Below, one piece after another: positions 26,735 through 35,717 of a stretch of DNA of 64,000 nt. This stretch comes from Campylobacter corcagiensis (GTDB lineage Bacteria; Campylobacterota; Campylobacteria; Campylobacterales; Campylobacteraceae). Made by a program: the position numbers and the translations under genes. The stretch is from assembly GCF_013201645.1 (NCBI RefSeq), contig NZ_CP053842.1, positions 1,054,001 through 1,118,000 on the forward strand. Reading direction: 5' to 3'. The notes under the pieces were generated by a model. That model was not told where the DNA came from. It did not search any database and saw nothing but the letters and a program-made list of their open reading frames with translations. Position 1 is the first letter of the stretch; every line of letters starts with the position of its first letter.

Positions 26735-27510
26735 GAAGTTTTATATCAAATATGTTTGGTAAATTTGCAAACTATAAATTTCCTAAAACTATTCAAAATT
26801 TTATTAACAAACAGTATATAAAAGCCTTTAATATTGATATGAGTGAGTTTAAAAGTTATGACAAATACGATAGCCTAAATGCTCTTTTTACGAGGCACTT
26901 AGTTAAACCAAGATGTATTGAGAACTCAAGCATTATCGCCCCGTGTGATGGGCTAATACTCGATAGTGGCATTAGTAGTGAAGGAAAAGCAATGAGTATA
27001 AAAGGTAAAACTTATGAAATTTCAACTCTTTTAGGTGAGGATGATTTAGAAGATCTTAACTACGCAAATATCTATCTATCACCAAAAGATTATCACCACT
27101 ATCACGCACCTTGTGATATAAAAATTTTAAAAGCAGAATACTTTAGCGCAGAACTTTTTAGCGTAGCACCAAAAGTTCTTAGAAAAATACCAAATTTATA
27201 TGCTAAAAATGAACGAGTTGTGCTAAAATGTGAACTTAAAAACTCTAAAATTTTATGGATTGTGTTTGTTGGGGCTCTAAATGTTGGCAAGATGAAATTT
27301 GACTTTGATGAGCGTATAAAAACAAATGCAAAACTAGGAGATGCTACTTATGAGTATGAAAATTTGGAGTATCAAAAAGGTGATCATTTAGGAAATTTCG
27401 AACTTGGCTCAACTATACTTCTTTTATCGCCCAAAGACGCTCTTAAATTTAGCATAAAAGCAAATGATAGAGTTAAATTTGGAGATAAATTTGGAGAAAT
27501 TTTACCATAA
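26731..27510 (+). CDS. psd: Phosphatidylserine decarboxylase proenzyme
   Basis: Produces phosphatidylethanolamine from phosphatidylserine. The self-cleavage site that generates the pyruvoyl group is the LGST motif in FELGSTILLL near the C-terminus. PCDGLILDSG and YHHYHAPCD are other family blocks. I place the start at the ATG at 26731 (259 residues): it has AAAGGAG five bases upstream and forms an ATGA overlap with the phosphoesterase stop. An in-frame ATG at 26665 would give a longer overlap with no ribosome site and is less likely. Confidence 0.93.
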   Translation: MRSFISNMFGKFANYKFPKTIQNFINKQYIKAFNIDMSEFKSYDKYDSLNALFTRHLVKPRCIENSSIIAPCDGLILDSGISSEGKAMSIKGKTYEISTLLGEDDLEDLNYANIYLSPKDYHHYHAPCDIKILKAEYFSAELFSVAPKVLRKIPNLYAKNERVVLKCELKNSKILWIVFVGALNVGKMKFDFDERIKTNAKLGDATYEYENLEYQKGDHLGNFELGSTILLLSPKDALKFSIKANDRVKFGDKFGEILP

Positions 27511-27556
27511 ATACAAAGTAAAGATAAAATTAAGATAGCTTTTTAAGAAATAATAG

Positions 27557-27562
27557 TATAAT
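27557..27562 (+). promoter_or_regulatory. -10 box for the pseudopilin gene
   Basis: Perfect TATAAT in AGTATAATCTTAG, 37 bases before the ATG at 27594; AAAGGAGAGG is the strong ribosome site. Confidence 0.55.
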
Positions 27563-27593
27563 CTTAGTGCTTATAAATGTATAAAGGAGAGGT

Positions 27594-28025
27594 ATGAAGA
27601 ATTTTAAAAGTGCTTTTACTATGATAGAGCTTGTTTTTGTTATTGTTGTTCTTGGAATTTTAGCTGGTGTTGCTATACCTAGACTTGCAGTTACAAGAGA
27701 TGATGCAACCTTAACAAAGCTTATGGCTGATATAAATGCTATAAAAAGCGGTATATCCGTAAAAAGAGGCGAAGAGATGTTAACAGGCAAGGCAACATGG
27801 CCAGATCCTGGTGCTAACTTTTCAAATGTTGTAAATGGTGGAGTAAAAATAACTAACAATGGAAGAAATGGTTGGCAAAGTGTAAAAAATGAAACAGATA
27901 AAACAACTGCTAAATTATGTGTAGCTGGCTCATGTGCAGATCTTACATATTACCGTAAAGCTGATGGAGCAAAAAGTGCTGGAACATTTGAGTGTACAGG
28001 CACTCTTTGCAGTAGTTTAGAGTAG
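27594..28025 (+). CDS. Type II secretion/type IV pilus-like pseudopilin
   Basis: A 143-residue class III signal-peptide protein. The short basic leader MKNFKSA precedes FTMIELVFVIVVLGILAGVA, with Phe+1 and Glu+5 conserved. The residue before the cleavage site is Ala rather than the usual Gly, which is common in Campylobacterota. Two cysteine pairs near the C-terminus (LCVAGSCADL and FECTGTLCSS) may form disulphides. In Campylobacter such pseudopilins serve the Cts natural-transformation machinery. Its stop overlaps the GTG start of priA by one base, linking it in transcription with a DNA replication-restart gene. Role in DNA uptake is inference. Confidence 0.88.
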   Translation: MKNFKSAFTMIELVFVIVVLGILAGVAIPRLAVTRDDATLTKLMADINAIKSGISVKRGEEMLTGKATWPDPGANFSNVVNGGVKITNNGRNGWQSVKNETDKTTAKLCVAGSCADLTYYRKADGAKSAGTFECTGTLCSSLE

Positions 28026-29860
28026 TGTTTTTTTATAAAATAGCGGTCTTAGGCTCATCCCTAAAACCGCTTACTTACGCGTCAGATTCTAAATTCCTAC
28101 CAAACCAAATCGTAGAAATTTATGTTAGAAATAGCCTTAAAAAAGGGGTGATTTTAGAGCTTTGCCAAAAGCCAAATTTTAAAACAAAAGAAATTTTAAA
28201 AGCAACTGAGTTTAAATTTAGCCTTACTCAAGCTACTCTAGCAAATTTTATCGCTGCTTACTATATATGTGATCTTGGGGTAGCTTTTAATATTTTTACT
28301 CCATTTAAACAGACTAAATTTAAAAGCATAAATTTCAATCTAACTCCAAATTTAAGTAGCGATCAAACCAAAGCTTATGAGTTTGCAAATGAGCATAAAA
28401 CTAGCCTTATCTTTGGCGATACAGGAAGTGGAAAAAGTGAAATTTACATAAAACTAATAGCTAAAACGCTAAATCAAGGCAAACAAGCTCTTTTTTTAAT
28501 GCCTGAAATATCCTTAACCCCACAAATGGAAAAACGCCTTTTAAGTTACTTTGGTGATGCTCTTGCCATTTGGCACTCCAAAATAAGCCCTAAAAAAAAG
28601 AGCGAAATTTTAACTAAATTTGAAAGTGGAGAAGTAAAACTAATAGCTGGAGCAAGGTCGGCTCTTTTTTTGCCATTTACAAATTTAGGGCTTATTGTTG
28701 TAGATGAAGAGCATGATGATAGCTATAAATCAGCGCAAAAACCACGCTATAATGCTAGAGACTTATCACTTTTTTTAGCCTCTAAATTTGATATAAAAGT
28801 TCTTTTAGGTTCGGCAACACCATCTTTAACAACCTTTAACAAACAGCCTACATTTAGGCTAAAAGGAACGTATCACGAAAGCTTTAAAGAGATAATTTAT
28901 GATGAAAATGAGACAAAACTATCAAAAAGCATCATAAAAGAGCTTAAAATTTGTCTTGAAGACAAAAAGCAAGCAATTGTGTTTTTGCCAACTAGGGCAA
29001 ATTTTAAGTACATGGTTTGTTCAAAATGTTCTACTTTGGTAAAGTGTCCATTTTGTAGCGTTGGAATGAGCTATCATAAAGATAAAAATTCTCTTAAGTG
29101 CCACTACTGTGGATACTCAACCTTTGCTAAAGTAAAATGCTCATCATGTAAAAGCCCCCTACTAGAAGCAAAAAGAATGGGCACAAGTGAGGTTTTAGAT
29201 AATCTTAGGGCTGTATTTAAAGATGCAAATATCGCCAAATTTGACCGAGATGAGATAACTACACAAAAAAAGCTCGTTAGTTTGCTTAAGGATTTTAACG
29301 ATAAAAAAATAGATATATTAGTCGGCACTCAGATGCTTAGCAAAGGTCATGACTATCACAATGTCTCCTTAGCGGTGATAATGGGTATAGATGAGAATTT
29401 AAACTACGCTGATTTTAGAGCTAGAGAAAAGAGCCTTGCTCTTGCCATACAGCTATCAGGACGGGCTGGACGGGCTGGAAAAGCTAAGGTTTTAATCCAA
29501 ACTAGGCAAGTTGAGTTTTTTAAAGAGTATATTTTAAACTACGATAAATTCTTAGCTGATGAGCTAGAGTATAGAAGTGGGCTTTATCCGCCATTTACTA
29601 AGCTTTTGCGTATTTTAATATCTCATAAAAACGAAAAAATTGCCATATCAACAACTAGTAAGTGTTTAGAAAGACTAAAAAGCGTAGAAAATATAGAAAT
29701 AGTAGGATATGGAAAAGCTGGTATTGAGTATATAGCATCAAAATTTCGCTATGAAATTTTGATACGCTCCAAAAATATAAAAGCCTTAATCAAATCAGGC
29801 TTTAGTGTTTATGATATTTCAGGAGTTGAAGTTGATATGGACCCACTTAGCTTTGCATAA
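28025..29860 (+). CDS. priA: Primosomal replication-restart helicase PriA
   Basis: A 611-residue superfamily 2 helicase that reloads the replisome at stalled forks. Walker A is FGDTGSGKSEIYIKLI, the DEAH-like box is VVDEEHDDSYKSAQKPRYNARD, and LLGSATPSL is motif III. The zinc-binding insert holds eight cysteines (CSKCSTLVKCPFC and CHYCGYS...CSSCKSP). GTQMLSKGHDYHN and QLSGRAGRAGKA are helicase motifs V and VI. It is shorter than E. coli PriA, as usual in this phylum. The GTG start overlaps the pseudopilin stop. Confidence 0.96.
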   Translation: MFFYKIAVLGSSLKPLTYASDSKFLPNQIVEIYVRNSLKKGVILELCQKPNFKTKEILKATEFKFSLTQATLANFIAAYYICDLGVAFNIFTPFKQTKFKSINFNLTPNLSSDQTKAYEFANEHKTSLIFGDTGSGKSEIYIKLIAKTLNQGKQALFLMPEISLTPQMEKRLLSYFGDALAIWHSKISPKKKSEILTKFESGEVKLIAGARSALFLPFTNLGLIVVDEEHDDSYKSAQKPRYNARDLSLFLASKFDIKVLLGSATPSLTTFNKQPTFRLKGTYHESFKEIIYDENETKLSKSIIKELKICLEDKKQAIVFLPTRANFKYMVCSKCSTLVKCPFCSVGMSYHKDKNSLKCHYCGYSTFAKVKCSSCKSPLLEAKRMGTSEVLDNLRAVFKDANIAKFDRDEITTQKKLVSLLKDFNDKKIDILVGTQMLSKGHDYHNVSLAVIMGIDENLNYADFRAREKSLALAIQLSGRAGRAGKAKVLIQTRQVEFFKEYILNYDKFLADELEYRSGLYPPFTKLLRILISHKNEKIAISTTSKCLERLKSVENIEIVGYGKAGIEYIASKFRYEILIRSKNIKALIKSGFSVYDISGVEVDMDPLSFA

Positions 29861-29921
29861 ATATCTATAAATTTATCTCTAAATTCTCAATTATTTTATT
29901 TTTTAACTTAGCTTTGCATAA
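29845..29921. repeat. 16-base direct repeat at convergent gene ends
   Basis: ACTTAGCTTTGCATAA occurs exactly at 29845-29860 and at 29906-29921. The first copy encodes the last codons and stop of priA; the second, read on the other strand, encodes the last residues (YAKLS) of QueC. The spacer is 45 AT-rich bases. Confidence 0.75.
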
Positions 29922-30562
29922 GCTATCTTATCTACAGCATTAGCCTTACTAAAACCTTTAAGCCTTAGCCTACAGCTATCGCACTTGCCACACGCTACAA
30001 CGCCATTTTCATAGCAACTCCAAGTATACTCTAACGCCACGCCTAAATTTAAAGCCTCTTTTACAATATCAGCTTTGCTTAAATTTATAAGCGGAGTTTT
30101 TACAGTGCTTTGATAGACTCTGCCTAAATTTATAAATTTTTGAGCTGCTTTTATAAACTCAGCTGTGCAGTCTGGATATCCACTTCCATCAGCTTGTGTT
30201 ACACCGATATAAATAGCCTCACACTCATATCTTTCAGCCACAGCTGCTGCTATGCTTAAAAAAATGCCATTTCTAAAAGGCACATATGTGTTTGGTACTT
30301 CATCACTCATAGTTTTACGAATTTCTAAATCTCTATCAGTTAGAGAATTTCCGCCAATTTGTGCTATGAAATTTGTATCAATTTCAACTGTTTTTGCACC
30401 TAAAATCTCACAAATTTTATAAAAACACTCTTTTTCTTTATCCTGGGTTCGTTGCGAGTAGTTAAAGTGAAGTCCAACTACTTCATATCCTTCTTTTTTA
30501 GCCATATAAGCACAAAGTGTGCTATCCATACCACCACTCATTATGCAAAGTGCTTTTTTCAT
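29903..30562 (-). CDS. queC: 7-cyano-7-deazaguanine (preQ0) synthase
   Basis: A 219-residue ATP-pyrophosphatase-fold enzyme in queuosine biosynthesis, converting CDG to preQ0. The P-loop [17 protein letters not shown] is at the N-terminus. The zinc site cysteines are in [19 protein letters not shown] at the C-terminus. Substrate-binding [14 protein letters not shown] is typical. It is monocistronic, convergent with priA and divergent from ybeY. Other que genes are not in the window. Confidence 0.96.
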   Translation of the reverse strand: MKKALCIMSGGMDSTLCAYMAKKEGYEVVGLHFNYSQRTQDKEKECFYKICEILGAKTVEIDTNFIAQIGGNSLTDRDLEIRKTMSDEVPNTYVPFRNGIFLSIAAAVAERYECEAIYIGVTQADGSGYPDCTAEFIKAAQKFINLGRVYQSTVKTPLINLSKADIVKEALNLGVALEYTWSCYENGVVACGKCDSCRLRLKGFSKANAVDKIAYAKLS

Positions 30563-30582
30563 ATAAATCCTTAAATTTTTGG

Positions 30583-30588
30583 TATAAT
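30583..30588 (+). promoter_or_regulatory. -10 box for ybeY
   Basis: Perfect TATAAT in TTGGTATAATTTTAC, 33 bases before the TTG start of ybeY. Confidence 0.5.
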
Positions 30589-30620
30589 TTTACACAAAAA
30601 TCACTAAAAAAGGTCTAAAT

Positions 30621-31031
30621 TTGATAAACTGCCAAGATAGTTATCCTAAAATTTTAGATGAGATTCTGAAATTTTTAGGTGTGAAAAATGAGGTTGAGCT
30701 TGTTTTTATAGATACTAATGAGATGAAAGAGTTAAATTTTAAGGAGCGAAAAATTAACAAAACCACCGATGTTTTAAGCTTTCCATATGAGAAAATAGCA
30801 AATTTTCCAATAGGTTCAGTCGTCATAAATTTAGATATGGCAAAAGATATGGCAAAAAGCTTAGATCACAGCCTTGAAGATGAGATAGCTTTGCTTTTTA
30901 CTCATGGCGTTTTACACATCTTAGGCTTTGACCATGAAGTTGATAGCGGGCAAATGAGGCAAAAAGAGAGCGAAATTTTAAAGCACTTCAATCTACCAAA
31001 AAGCCTTATAGTAAGAACTCAAGATAGTTAA
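30621..31031 (+). CDS. ybeY: Endoribonuclease YbeY (16S rRNA maturation)
   Basis: A 136-residue metal-dependent endoribonuclease needed for 16S rRNA 3'-end processing and ribosome quality control. The zinc motif HxxxHxxGxxHE is visible as [13 protein letters not shown]. The upstream segment [14 protein letters not shown] is the conserved NxxTDVLSFP block. The start is TTG at 30621, with AAAAAGG seven bases upstream; no in-frame ATG lies before the conserved region, so the TTG is well supported. Confidence 0.95.
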   Translation: MINCQDSYPKILDEILKFLGVKNEVELVFIDTNEMKELNFKERKINKTTDVLSFPYEKIANFPIGSVVINLDMAKDMAKSLDHSLEDEIALLFTHGVLHILGFDHEVDSGQMRQKESEILKHFNLPKSLIVRTQDS

Positions 31032-31116
31032 GTTTAAATTAAAATATAATTACAAAGATATAGATATTTATCTGTTTTTGAATTTCAAAGAGTAAATTTA
31101 AAAGAGTTTTAAACTG

Positions 31117-31138
31117 TTTTGTTAAAACAAAAATTTTT
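31117..31138 (+). terminator. Possible AT-rich terminator downstream of ybeY
   Basis: TTTTGTTAAAACAAAA is a seven-base stem with a two-base centre, followed by A and then five Ts. The very low GC content makes this a weak call. Confidence 0.35.
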
Positions 31139-31182
31139 AAAATATTATTAATAGACAAAATTAATTATAAATTAGCTTAAAA

Positions 31183-31210
31183 CAGATATCTGATTTGGTA
31201 TAAATATACC
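31183..31210. other. Pair of short palindromes in the ybeY-hpf intergenic region
   Basis: CAGATATCTG (31183-31192) is a perfect ten-base palindrome and GGTATAAATATACC (31197-31210) is a six-base inverted repeat with an AA centre. They lie four bases apart between two convergent genes, where operators are not expected. Confidence 0.4.
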
Positions 31211-31250
31211 ATTTTACTAAAGCTTTAATAATTTAACTATCTTTATAAAC

Positions 31251-31272
31251 CTAGGCGGCTTTTGCCACCTAG
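31251..31272 (-). terminator. Terminator hairpin after hpf
   Basis: On the minus strand the arms CTAGGTGGC and GCCGCCTAG pair over nine bases (with one G-U) around an AAAA loop, starting two bases past the hpf stop. The T-run (GTTTATAAAG) is short. Confidence 0.65.
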
Positions 31273-31273
31273 C

Positions 31274-31810
31274 TTAAAATAAACCAAATTTACCATCTTT
31301 TCTTTTATATATAACTCTCATCTTAGCATCCATATCATTAAATACTAAAAATTGACCATTTTCATCAGCCTTTAAGATATTTAAAGCCTCATCAATTTCT
31401 AAAGGTTTATATGAATTAAGCTCCATAGGAACTATCTCATCAGCATCGATTTTCTCTAATGGCGCATTTGCCTGATCTAAAATTTGCTCTTTTCTCTCAT
31501 CTTTATTTTTATGAGTTTTTATCTTATCACTCTCTCTTCTTAGAACTTTTGAAGCGCGGTTTGCTATATCATCAATTGCAGCGTAGAGATCTTTATCTTT
31601 ACCACTTATAACAACAGTGCCTCTTTTTGCTAAATTTAGCGTTAAATCAACTTTAAAGCCTTTCCTTCCTTGCTTCTCATCAGCTGATATAACTACCCTG
31701 CTTGATATTATATCAAGACCGTACTTCTGAAGTGTTTCTAAATTCTGAAAAACATAAGCTTTTATAGGTTCAGTTAGCTCAAATTGTTTACCTGTAATAT
31801 CTACATTCAT
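31274..31810 (-). CDS. hpf: Long-form ribosome hibernation promoting factor
   Basis: A 178-residue protein of the HPF/RaiA family. The N-terminal beta-alpha domain (about 1-95) opens with MNVDITGKQFELTEPIKAYV and includes the RNA-facing GKDKDLYAAIDDIANRASKVL helix. A charged linker (about 98-125) leads to the C-terminal dimerisation domain (about 128-178, YKPLEIDEALNILKADENG, ending YKRKDGKFGLF). The presence of this second domain marks the long form, which by itself pairs 70S ribosomes into 100S dimers in stationary phase or stress. It has its own -10 at 31839-31844 and a terminator. Confidence 0.95.
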   Translation of the reverse strand: MNVDITGKQFELTEPIKAYVFQNLETLQKYGLDIISSRVVISADEKQGRKGFKVDLTLNLAKRGTVVISGKDKDLYAAIDDIANRASKVLRRESDKIKTHKNKDERKEQILDQANAPLEKIDADEIVPMELNSYKPLEIDEALNILKADENGQFLVFNDMDAKMRVIYKRKDGKFGLF

Positions 31811-31838
31811 ATTACTCTCCCTTAAATAAAATACCTTT

Positions 31839-31844
31839 ATTATA
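31839..31844 (-). promoter_or_regulatory. -10 box for hpf
   Basis: Perfect TATAAT on the minus strand in GTGGTATAATAAAGG, 28 bases upstream of the ATG; AAGGGAG is the ribosome site. Confidence 0.6.
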
Positions 31845-31875
31845 CCACAAACTTCTACAAAACTCCTTTTTTATA

Positions 31876-32607
31876 TCAATTAGCACCTTTTGTACTTGCC
31901 TTTAATGCATCCATAAAAACCCCTCTAACTCCAGCTTTTTCAAGCTCATAAACGCCTTGTATTGTTGTGCCTTTTGGAGAACAAACTAGCTCTTTAAGAA
32001 GTGCAGGATGGTAGTTTTCTAAAAGTTTAGATGTGCTATTAAAAACAGAATTTACTAAATTTAAAGAAATTTCTTTTTTTAAACCCTCCTTTACTCCGCC
32101 ATTAGCCAAAGCTTCAGCAACAACTGAAAGATAAGCTGGTACGCATCCAGCTAAAACTCCAGCAACTTTTAACTCACTATCACTTTCTACTCTTATCGCC
32201 TTGCCAAAAGAATTTAAAATTTCATCTATCATCTCATCATCACTATCACTATAATAAGCTGTGGTAGAGGCTTTATATTTTGCAGCGATATTTGGCAGAC
32301 AAACACAGTGAGCGTTTGCGGCGATAGCTTTTATATCTGCTAAATTTGTCATAGCAAGAACGCTTATACATAAATTTGCCCTGCCTTTAAGTATAGATAC
32401 CATATCTTTTAGAGCGTATGGTTTAAAGGCTAAGATGATATTTTTACCAGAAATATCATACGATGAGCCATAAATTTCAGTTTTAAACTCACTAAATTTA
32501 GCCAAATTTTTACTATTTCGTCCAACTAAAATAACTTCAAATTTATCCATAAGTCCATAAGCCATCGCACTTGCCATCGCACCATTTCCAAATATATAAA
32601 TTTTCAT
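31876..32607 (-). CDS. proC: Pyrroline-5-carboxylate reductase
   Basis: Last enzyme of proline synthesis, NADPH-dependent. The Rossmann start MKIYIFGNGAMASAMAYGL is at the very N-terminus. The C-terminal signature is LLKELVCSPKGTTIQGVYELEKAGVRG. I choose the ATG at 32607 (243 residues): AAAGGGA lies four bases upstream and the family starts at this Met. The longer reading frame to 32640 adds 11 residues across the ribosome site. It is divergent from bamD. In C. jejuni fliW sits between proC and bamD; here nothing does. Confidence 0.93.
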   Translation of the reverse strand: MKIYIFGNGAMASAMAYGLMDKFEVILVGRNSKNLAKFSEFKTEIYGSSYDISGKNIILAFKPYALKDMVSILKGRANLCISVLAMTNLADIKAIAANAHCVCLPNIAAKYKASTTAYYSDSDDEMIDEILNSFGKAIRVESDSELKVAGVLAGCVPAYLSVVAEALANGGVKEGLKKEISLNLVNSVFNSTSKLLENYHPALLKELVCSPKGTTIQGVYELEKAGVRGVFMDALKASTKGAN

Positions 32608-32715
32608 TTGTTCCCTTTTTAAGCTTAATAACAAAAACATTTTACTACAAATTTTTGTTTATTTATACAAATATAGTAAAATTAGCACTTACAAAACTAA
32701 AAAGGATAGTTTAAT

Positions 32716-33351
32716 ATGAAAAAGTTTCTTATTTTTATATGCGTTTTATTGTTTATAGCTGGATGTTCTAGCAAAAGTGATGGAATTTACAATCTACCGC
32801 CCGAAGAGTGGTATACCAAAATAATGCAAGATTTAAAATCAGCTGACTATGAAGCAGCAAAACTCCACTATACTCAGTTTGCAAGTGAACATATAGCTTC
32901 TCCACTTCTAGAACAAACACTGCTAATACTAGCCATGGCAAATTCTGAAGAAAATAACTATACTGATGCAAGTATGTATCTAAATGAGTATATAAGAAAA
33001 TATGGCACGAGAGATAAGATAGAACACGCTGAATATCTAAAAATCAAAGCAAATTTCGACTCATTTCAAAACGCTAACCGTAACCAAAATTTAATGGAAA
33101 ATAGCATTGTAATGATAAATAATTTCCTAGTTCAATATCCACAAACAGAGTACAGACCGCTTCTTGAGACTATGCTTATCAAATTTAAACTAGCACTTTA
33201 TTATCTAAATGAAAATATCATAGATCTATACAATCAAACAGGTCGCCCTGAGTCAGCTATGGTGTATAAAAAAATAAATGAAAACTCACCACTAAAAGAT
33301 GCAAATCTTATTCCACCTGATATGCCTTGGTATAGAGCATTTTTTGAGTAA
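32716..33351 (+). CDS. bamD: Outer membrane assembly lipoprotein BamD
   Basis: A 211-residue lipoprotein of the beta-barrel assembly machine. The signal peptide [20 protein letters not shown] has the lipobox IAGC, with Cys at residue 17. The mature protein is all-helical TPR-like: [48 protein letters not shown], and a third repeat with [19 protein letters not shown], matching BamD/ComL. It is shorter than E. coli BamD (about 245), typical for Campylobacter. lon follows 17 bases downstream, probably in the same transcript. Confidence 0.9.
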   Translation: MKKFLIFICVLLFIAGCSSKSDGIYNLPPEEWYTKIMQDLKSADYEAAKLHYTQFASEHIASPLLEQTLLILAMANSEENNYTDASMYLNEYIRKYGTRDKIEHAEYLKIKANFDSFQNANRNQNLMENSIVMINNFLVQYPQTEYRPLLETMLIKFKLALYYLNENIIDLYNQTGRPESAMVYKKINENSPLKDANLIPPDMPWYRAFFE

Positions 33352-33368
33352 AAAGGATTGAGATAGTA

Positions 33369-35696
33369 ATGCCAAATAAGATGAAAAATATACCAGTTAT
33401 AGTTGAAGAAAAGCTCTTTTTATATCCATTTATGATAACTCCGCTTTTTTTAAGTGATGAAAAAAATTTAGCTACACTTAAAAATGCCGTGGAAAACGAT
33501 AGCATGATAATGGTCGTAAGCACAAAAGATAGTAGCGACTCACAAGAGAGTATTTATAAAGCTGGAGTTGTTGGAAATATCATGAGAAAAGTTCCACTTC
33601 CTGATGGAAGGGTGAAAATTCTCTTTCAAGGTGCTTATAAAGCAAGTATTACTAAGATAAATTCTCATACGCCTTTTTTGGCTGATTTAGAAATTTTAGA
33701 AACTATTGATAGTGATAAAAATGCCCCACTTCTTAAGGTTTTAAAGCAAAAAGTTAAAACACTAAGTTCAATGACTCACTTTTTTCCGCCTGATTTGCTA
33801 ACAAGCATAGAAGATACTGAAGATGCTGATAGGGTTGCTGATTTGGTTTTAAGCTCACTAAAGCTTTCAAAAAACAAAGCATTTGAGTTTTTTATAGAAA
33901 CAGATTTAGAAAAGAAATTTTTTAGTCTTATTGACTATATAAACAAAGAGATAGAAGCATACAAACTAGAAAGCGAAATAAAAAGCAAAGTTAGCTCAAA
34001 GATAGATAAAAACAACAAAGAGTACTTCCTAAAAGAGCAACTAAAGCAAATTCAAAAAGAACTTGGCACAGATAATGACAAAGAAGAGGAGATAGCTGAG
34101 TATAGAAAAAAGCTTAATAACAAAAAGCCTTTTATAGAAGCTGATGCGTATAAAGAGATAGATAAGCAGATCAAACGCTTTGCAAGACTACATCCTGATT
34201 CAGCTGATTCAGCCATGGTCCAAAGCTATCTTGACTGGGTTTTAGAAATTCCTTTTGAGAAAGTTTCAAAGAAAAAGTCATCAATGAGTGAAGTTGAAAA
34301 GCAACTAAATTCCGACCACTACGCACTAGAAAAACCTAAACAAAGAATAGTTGAGTACTTTGGACTAAGAGAGCTTTTAGAGCTTCGTGGTCTTCTTGGA
34401 AAGGTAAACAGTGGAGTTATTTTATGCTTTGCAGGTCCTCCAGGAGTTGGTAAAACAAGTCTTGCAAACTCAATTGCAACTGCTTTAAAAAGAGAGCTAG
34501 TTAGGATAGCTCTTGGTGGGCTTGAAGATGTAAATGAGCTTCGCGGACATAGAAGAACTTATGTTGGAGCTATGCCTGGGCGTATAGTACAAGGGCTAAT
34601 TGATGCAAAAGAGATGAATCCAGTTATGGTACTTGATGAGATAGATAAGGTATCTAGAAATTTCAGAGGTGATCCAACTGCTGTGCTTTTAGAAATCTTA
34701 GACCCTGAACAAAACAGTAATTTTCGCGATTATTATCTAAATTTTAATATTGATCTAAGCAAAGTTATATTTGTAGCTACTGCAAATGATGTAGGAAATA
34801 TCCCAGCACCACTTAGAGATAGGATGGAATTTATCTACCTTAGTTCATATACCCCACAAGAGAAATTTCACATAGCTAAAAAATATCTCATACCACAAGA
34901 GCTTAAAAAACATGGACTAAAAGCAAGCGATGTAAGTATAAATGATGCTGCACTTAGGCTTATAATCAGTGACTATACAAGAGAGAGTGGTGTTAGAAAT
35001 TTAAGGCGCAAAATAGCTGATATATTTAGAAAAGTTGCAGTTAGAATTCTAAAAGAATCATATAAAATTAACATAACAACTAAGAATTTAGATGAATTTT
35101 TAGAAAAAAAGGTTTACGAAATAGAAAAGGCCGATAAAAAAGATAGTATTGGTTTAGTAAACGGACTTGCGTGGACTGCTGTTGGTGGAGATGTTTTGAA
35201 GATAGAAACTATCAAGATAAAAGGCAAAGGAAATCTTTTAGTTACAGGTCAACTTGGTGATGTAATGAAAGAGTCATCAAGTATCGCTTTTAGTGTGGTT
35301 AAGGTTTTAATAGATAGTGGTTTTATAAAAACAGATGAAGAGCAAATTTACAATAAATTTGACCTTCACATTCATGTACCTGAAGGTGCAACTCCAAAAG
35401 ATGGCCCAAGTGCCGGTATAACAATGGCTACAGCTATAGCTTCTATTTTTAGTGAGAAAAAAGTAAGGGCTGATGTGGCAATGACTGGAGAGCTAACGCT
35501 AAGTGGTAAAGTTTTACCAATAGGCGGACTAAAAGAAAAACTTATAGCAGCTCACAAAGCAGGTATAAAAGAGGCACTAATTCCTCGTAAAAACTACGAT
35601 AGAGATTTAGATGAAATTCCAGATGAAGTTAAGGATAGCTTAAAAATAACTCCAGTTGATAAAATAGAAGATGTTTTAAAGATAGCATTAATTTAA
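33369..35696 (+). CDS. lon: ATP-dependent protease Lon
   Basis: A 775-residue AAA+ serine protease. The N-terminal LAN domain spans about 1-190 (starts [20 protein letters not shown]). A coiled helical region with [20 protein letters not shown] follows. Walker A is [18 protein letters not shown] and Walker B is [18 protein letters not shown]. The protease domain has the catalytic Ser in [13 protein letters not shown] and the Lys in [13 protein letters not shown]. Full length. It degrades misfolded proteins and regulators. It ends inside a terminator stem shared with the convergent PAS gene. Confidence 0.97.
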   Translation: MPNKMKNIPVIVEEKLFLYPFMITPLFLSDEKNLATLKNAVENDSMIMVVSTKDSSDSQESIYKAGVVGNIMRKVPLPDGRVKILFQGAYKASITKINSHTPFLADLEILETIDSDKNAPLLKVLKQKVKTLSSMTHFFPPDLLTSIEDTEDADRVADLVLSSLKLSKNKAFEFFIETDLEKKFFSLIDYINKEIEAYKLESEIKSKVSSKIDKNNKEYFLKEQLKQIQKELGTDNDKEEEIAEYRKKLNNKKPFIEADAYKEIDKQIKRFARLHPDSADSAMVQSYLDWVLEIPFEKVSKKKSSMSEVEKQLNSDHYALEKPKQRIVEYFGLRELLELRGLLGKVNSGVILCFAGPPGVGKTSLANSIATALKRELVRIALGGLEDVNELRGHRRTYVGAMPGRIVQGLIDAKEMNPVMVLDEIDKVSRNFRGDPTAVLLEILDPEQNSNFRDYYLNFNIDLSKVIFVATANDVGNIPAPLRDRMEFIYLSSYTPQEKFHIAKKYLIPQELKKHGLKASDVSINDAALRLIISDYTRESGVRNLRRKIADIFRKVAVRILKESYKINITTKNLDEFLEKKVYEIEKADKKDSIGLVNGLAWTAVGGDVLKIETIKIKGKGNLLVTGQLGDVMKESSSIAFSVVKVLIDSGFIKTDEEQIYNKFDLHIHVPEGATPKDGPSAGITMATAIASIFSEKKVRADVAMTGELTLSGKVLPIGGLKEKLIAAHKAGIKEALIPRKNYDRDLDEIPDEVKDSLKITPVDKIEDVLKIALI

Positions 35697-35715
35697 GGGG
35701 CAACGACCCCTTAAA
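35692..35715. terminator. Bidirectional terminator between lon and the PAS gene
   Basis: TTTAAGGGG / CCCCTTAAA is a nine-base perfect stem around CAACGA, followed by TTTTA. The lon TAA stop lies in the 5' arm. This closely resembles the hairpin at 21303-21321. Confidence 0.8.
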
Positions 35716-35717
35716 TT

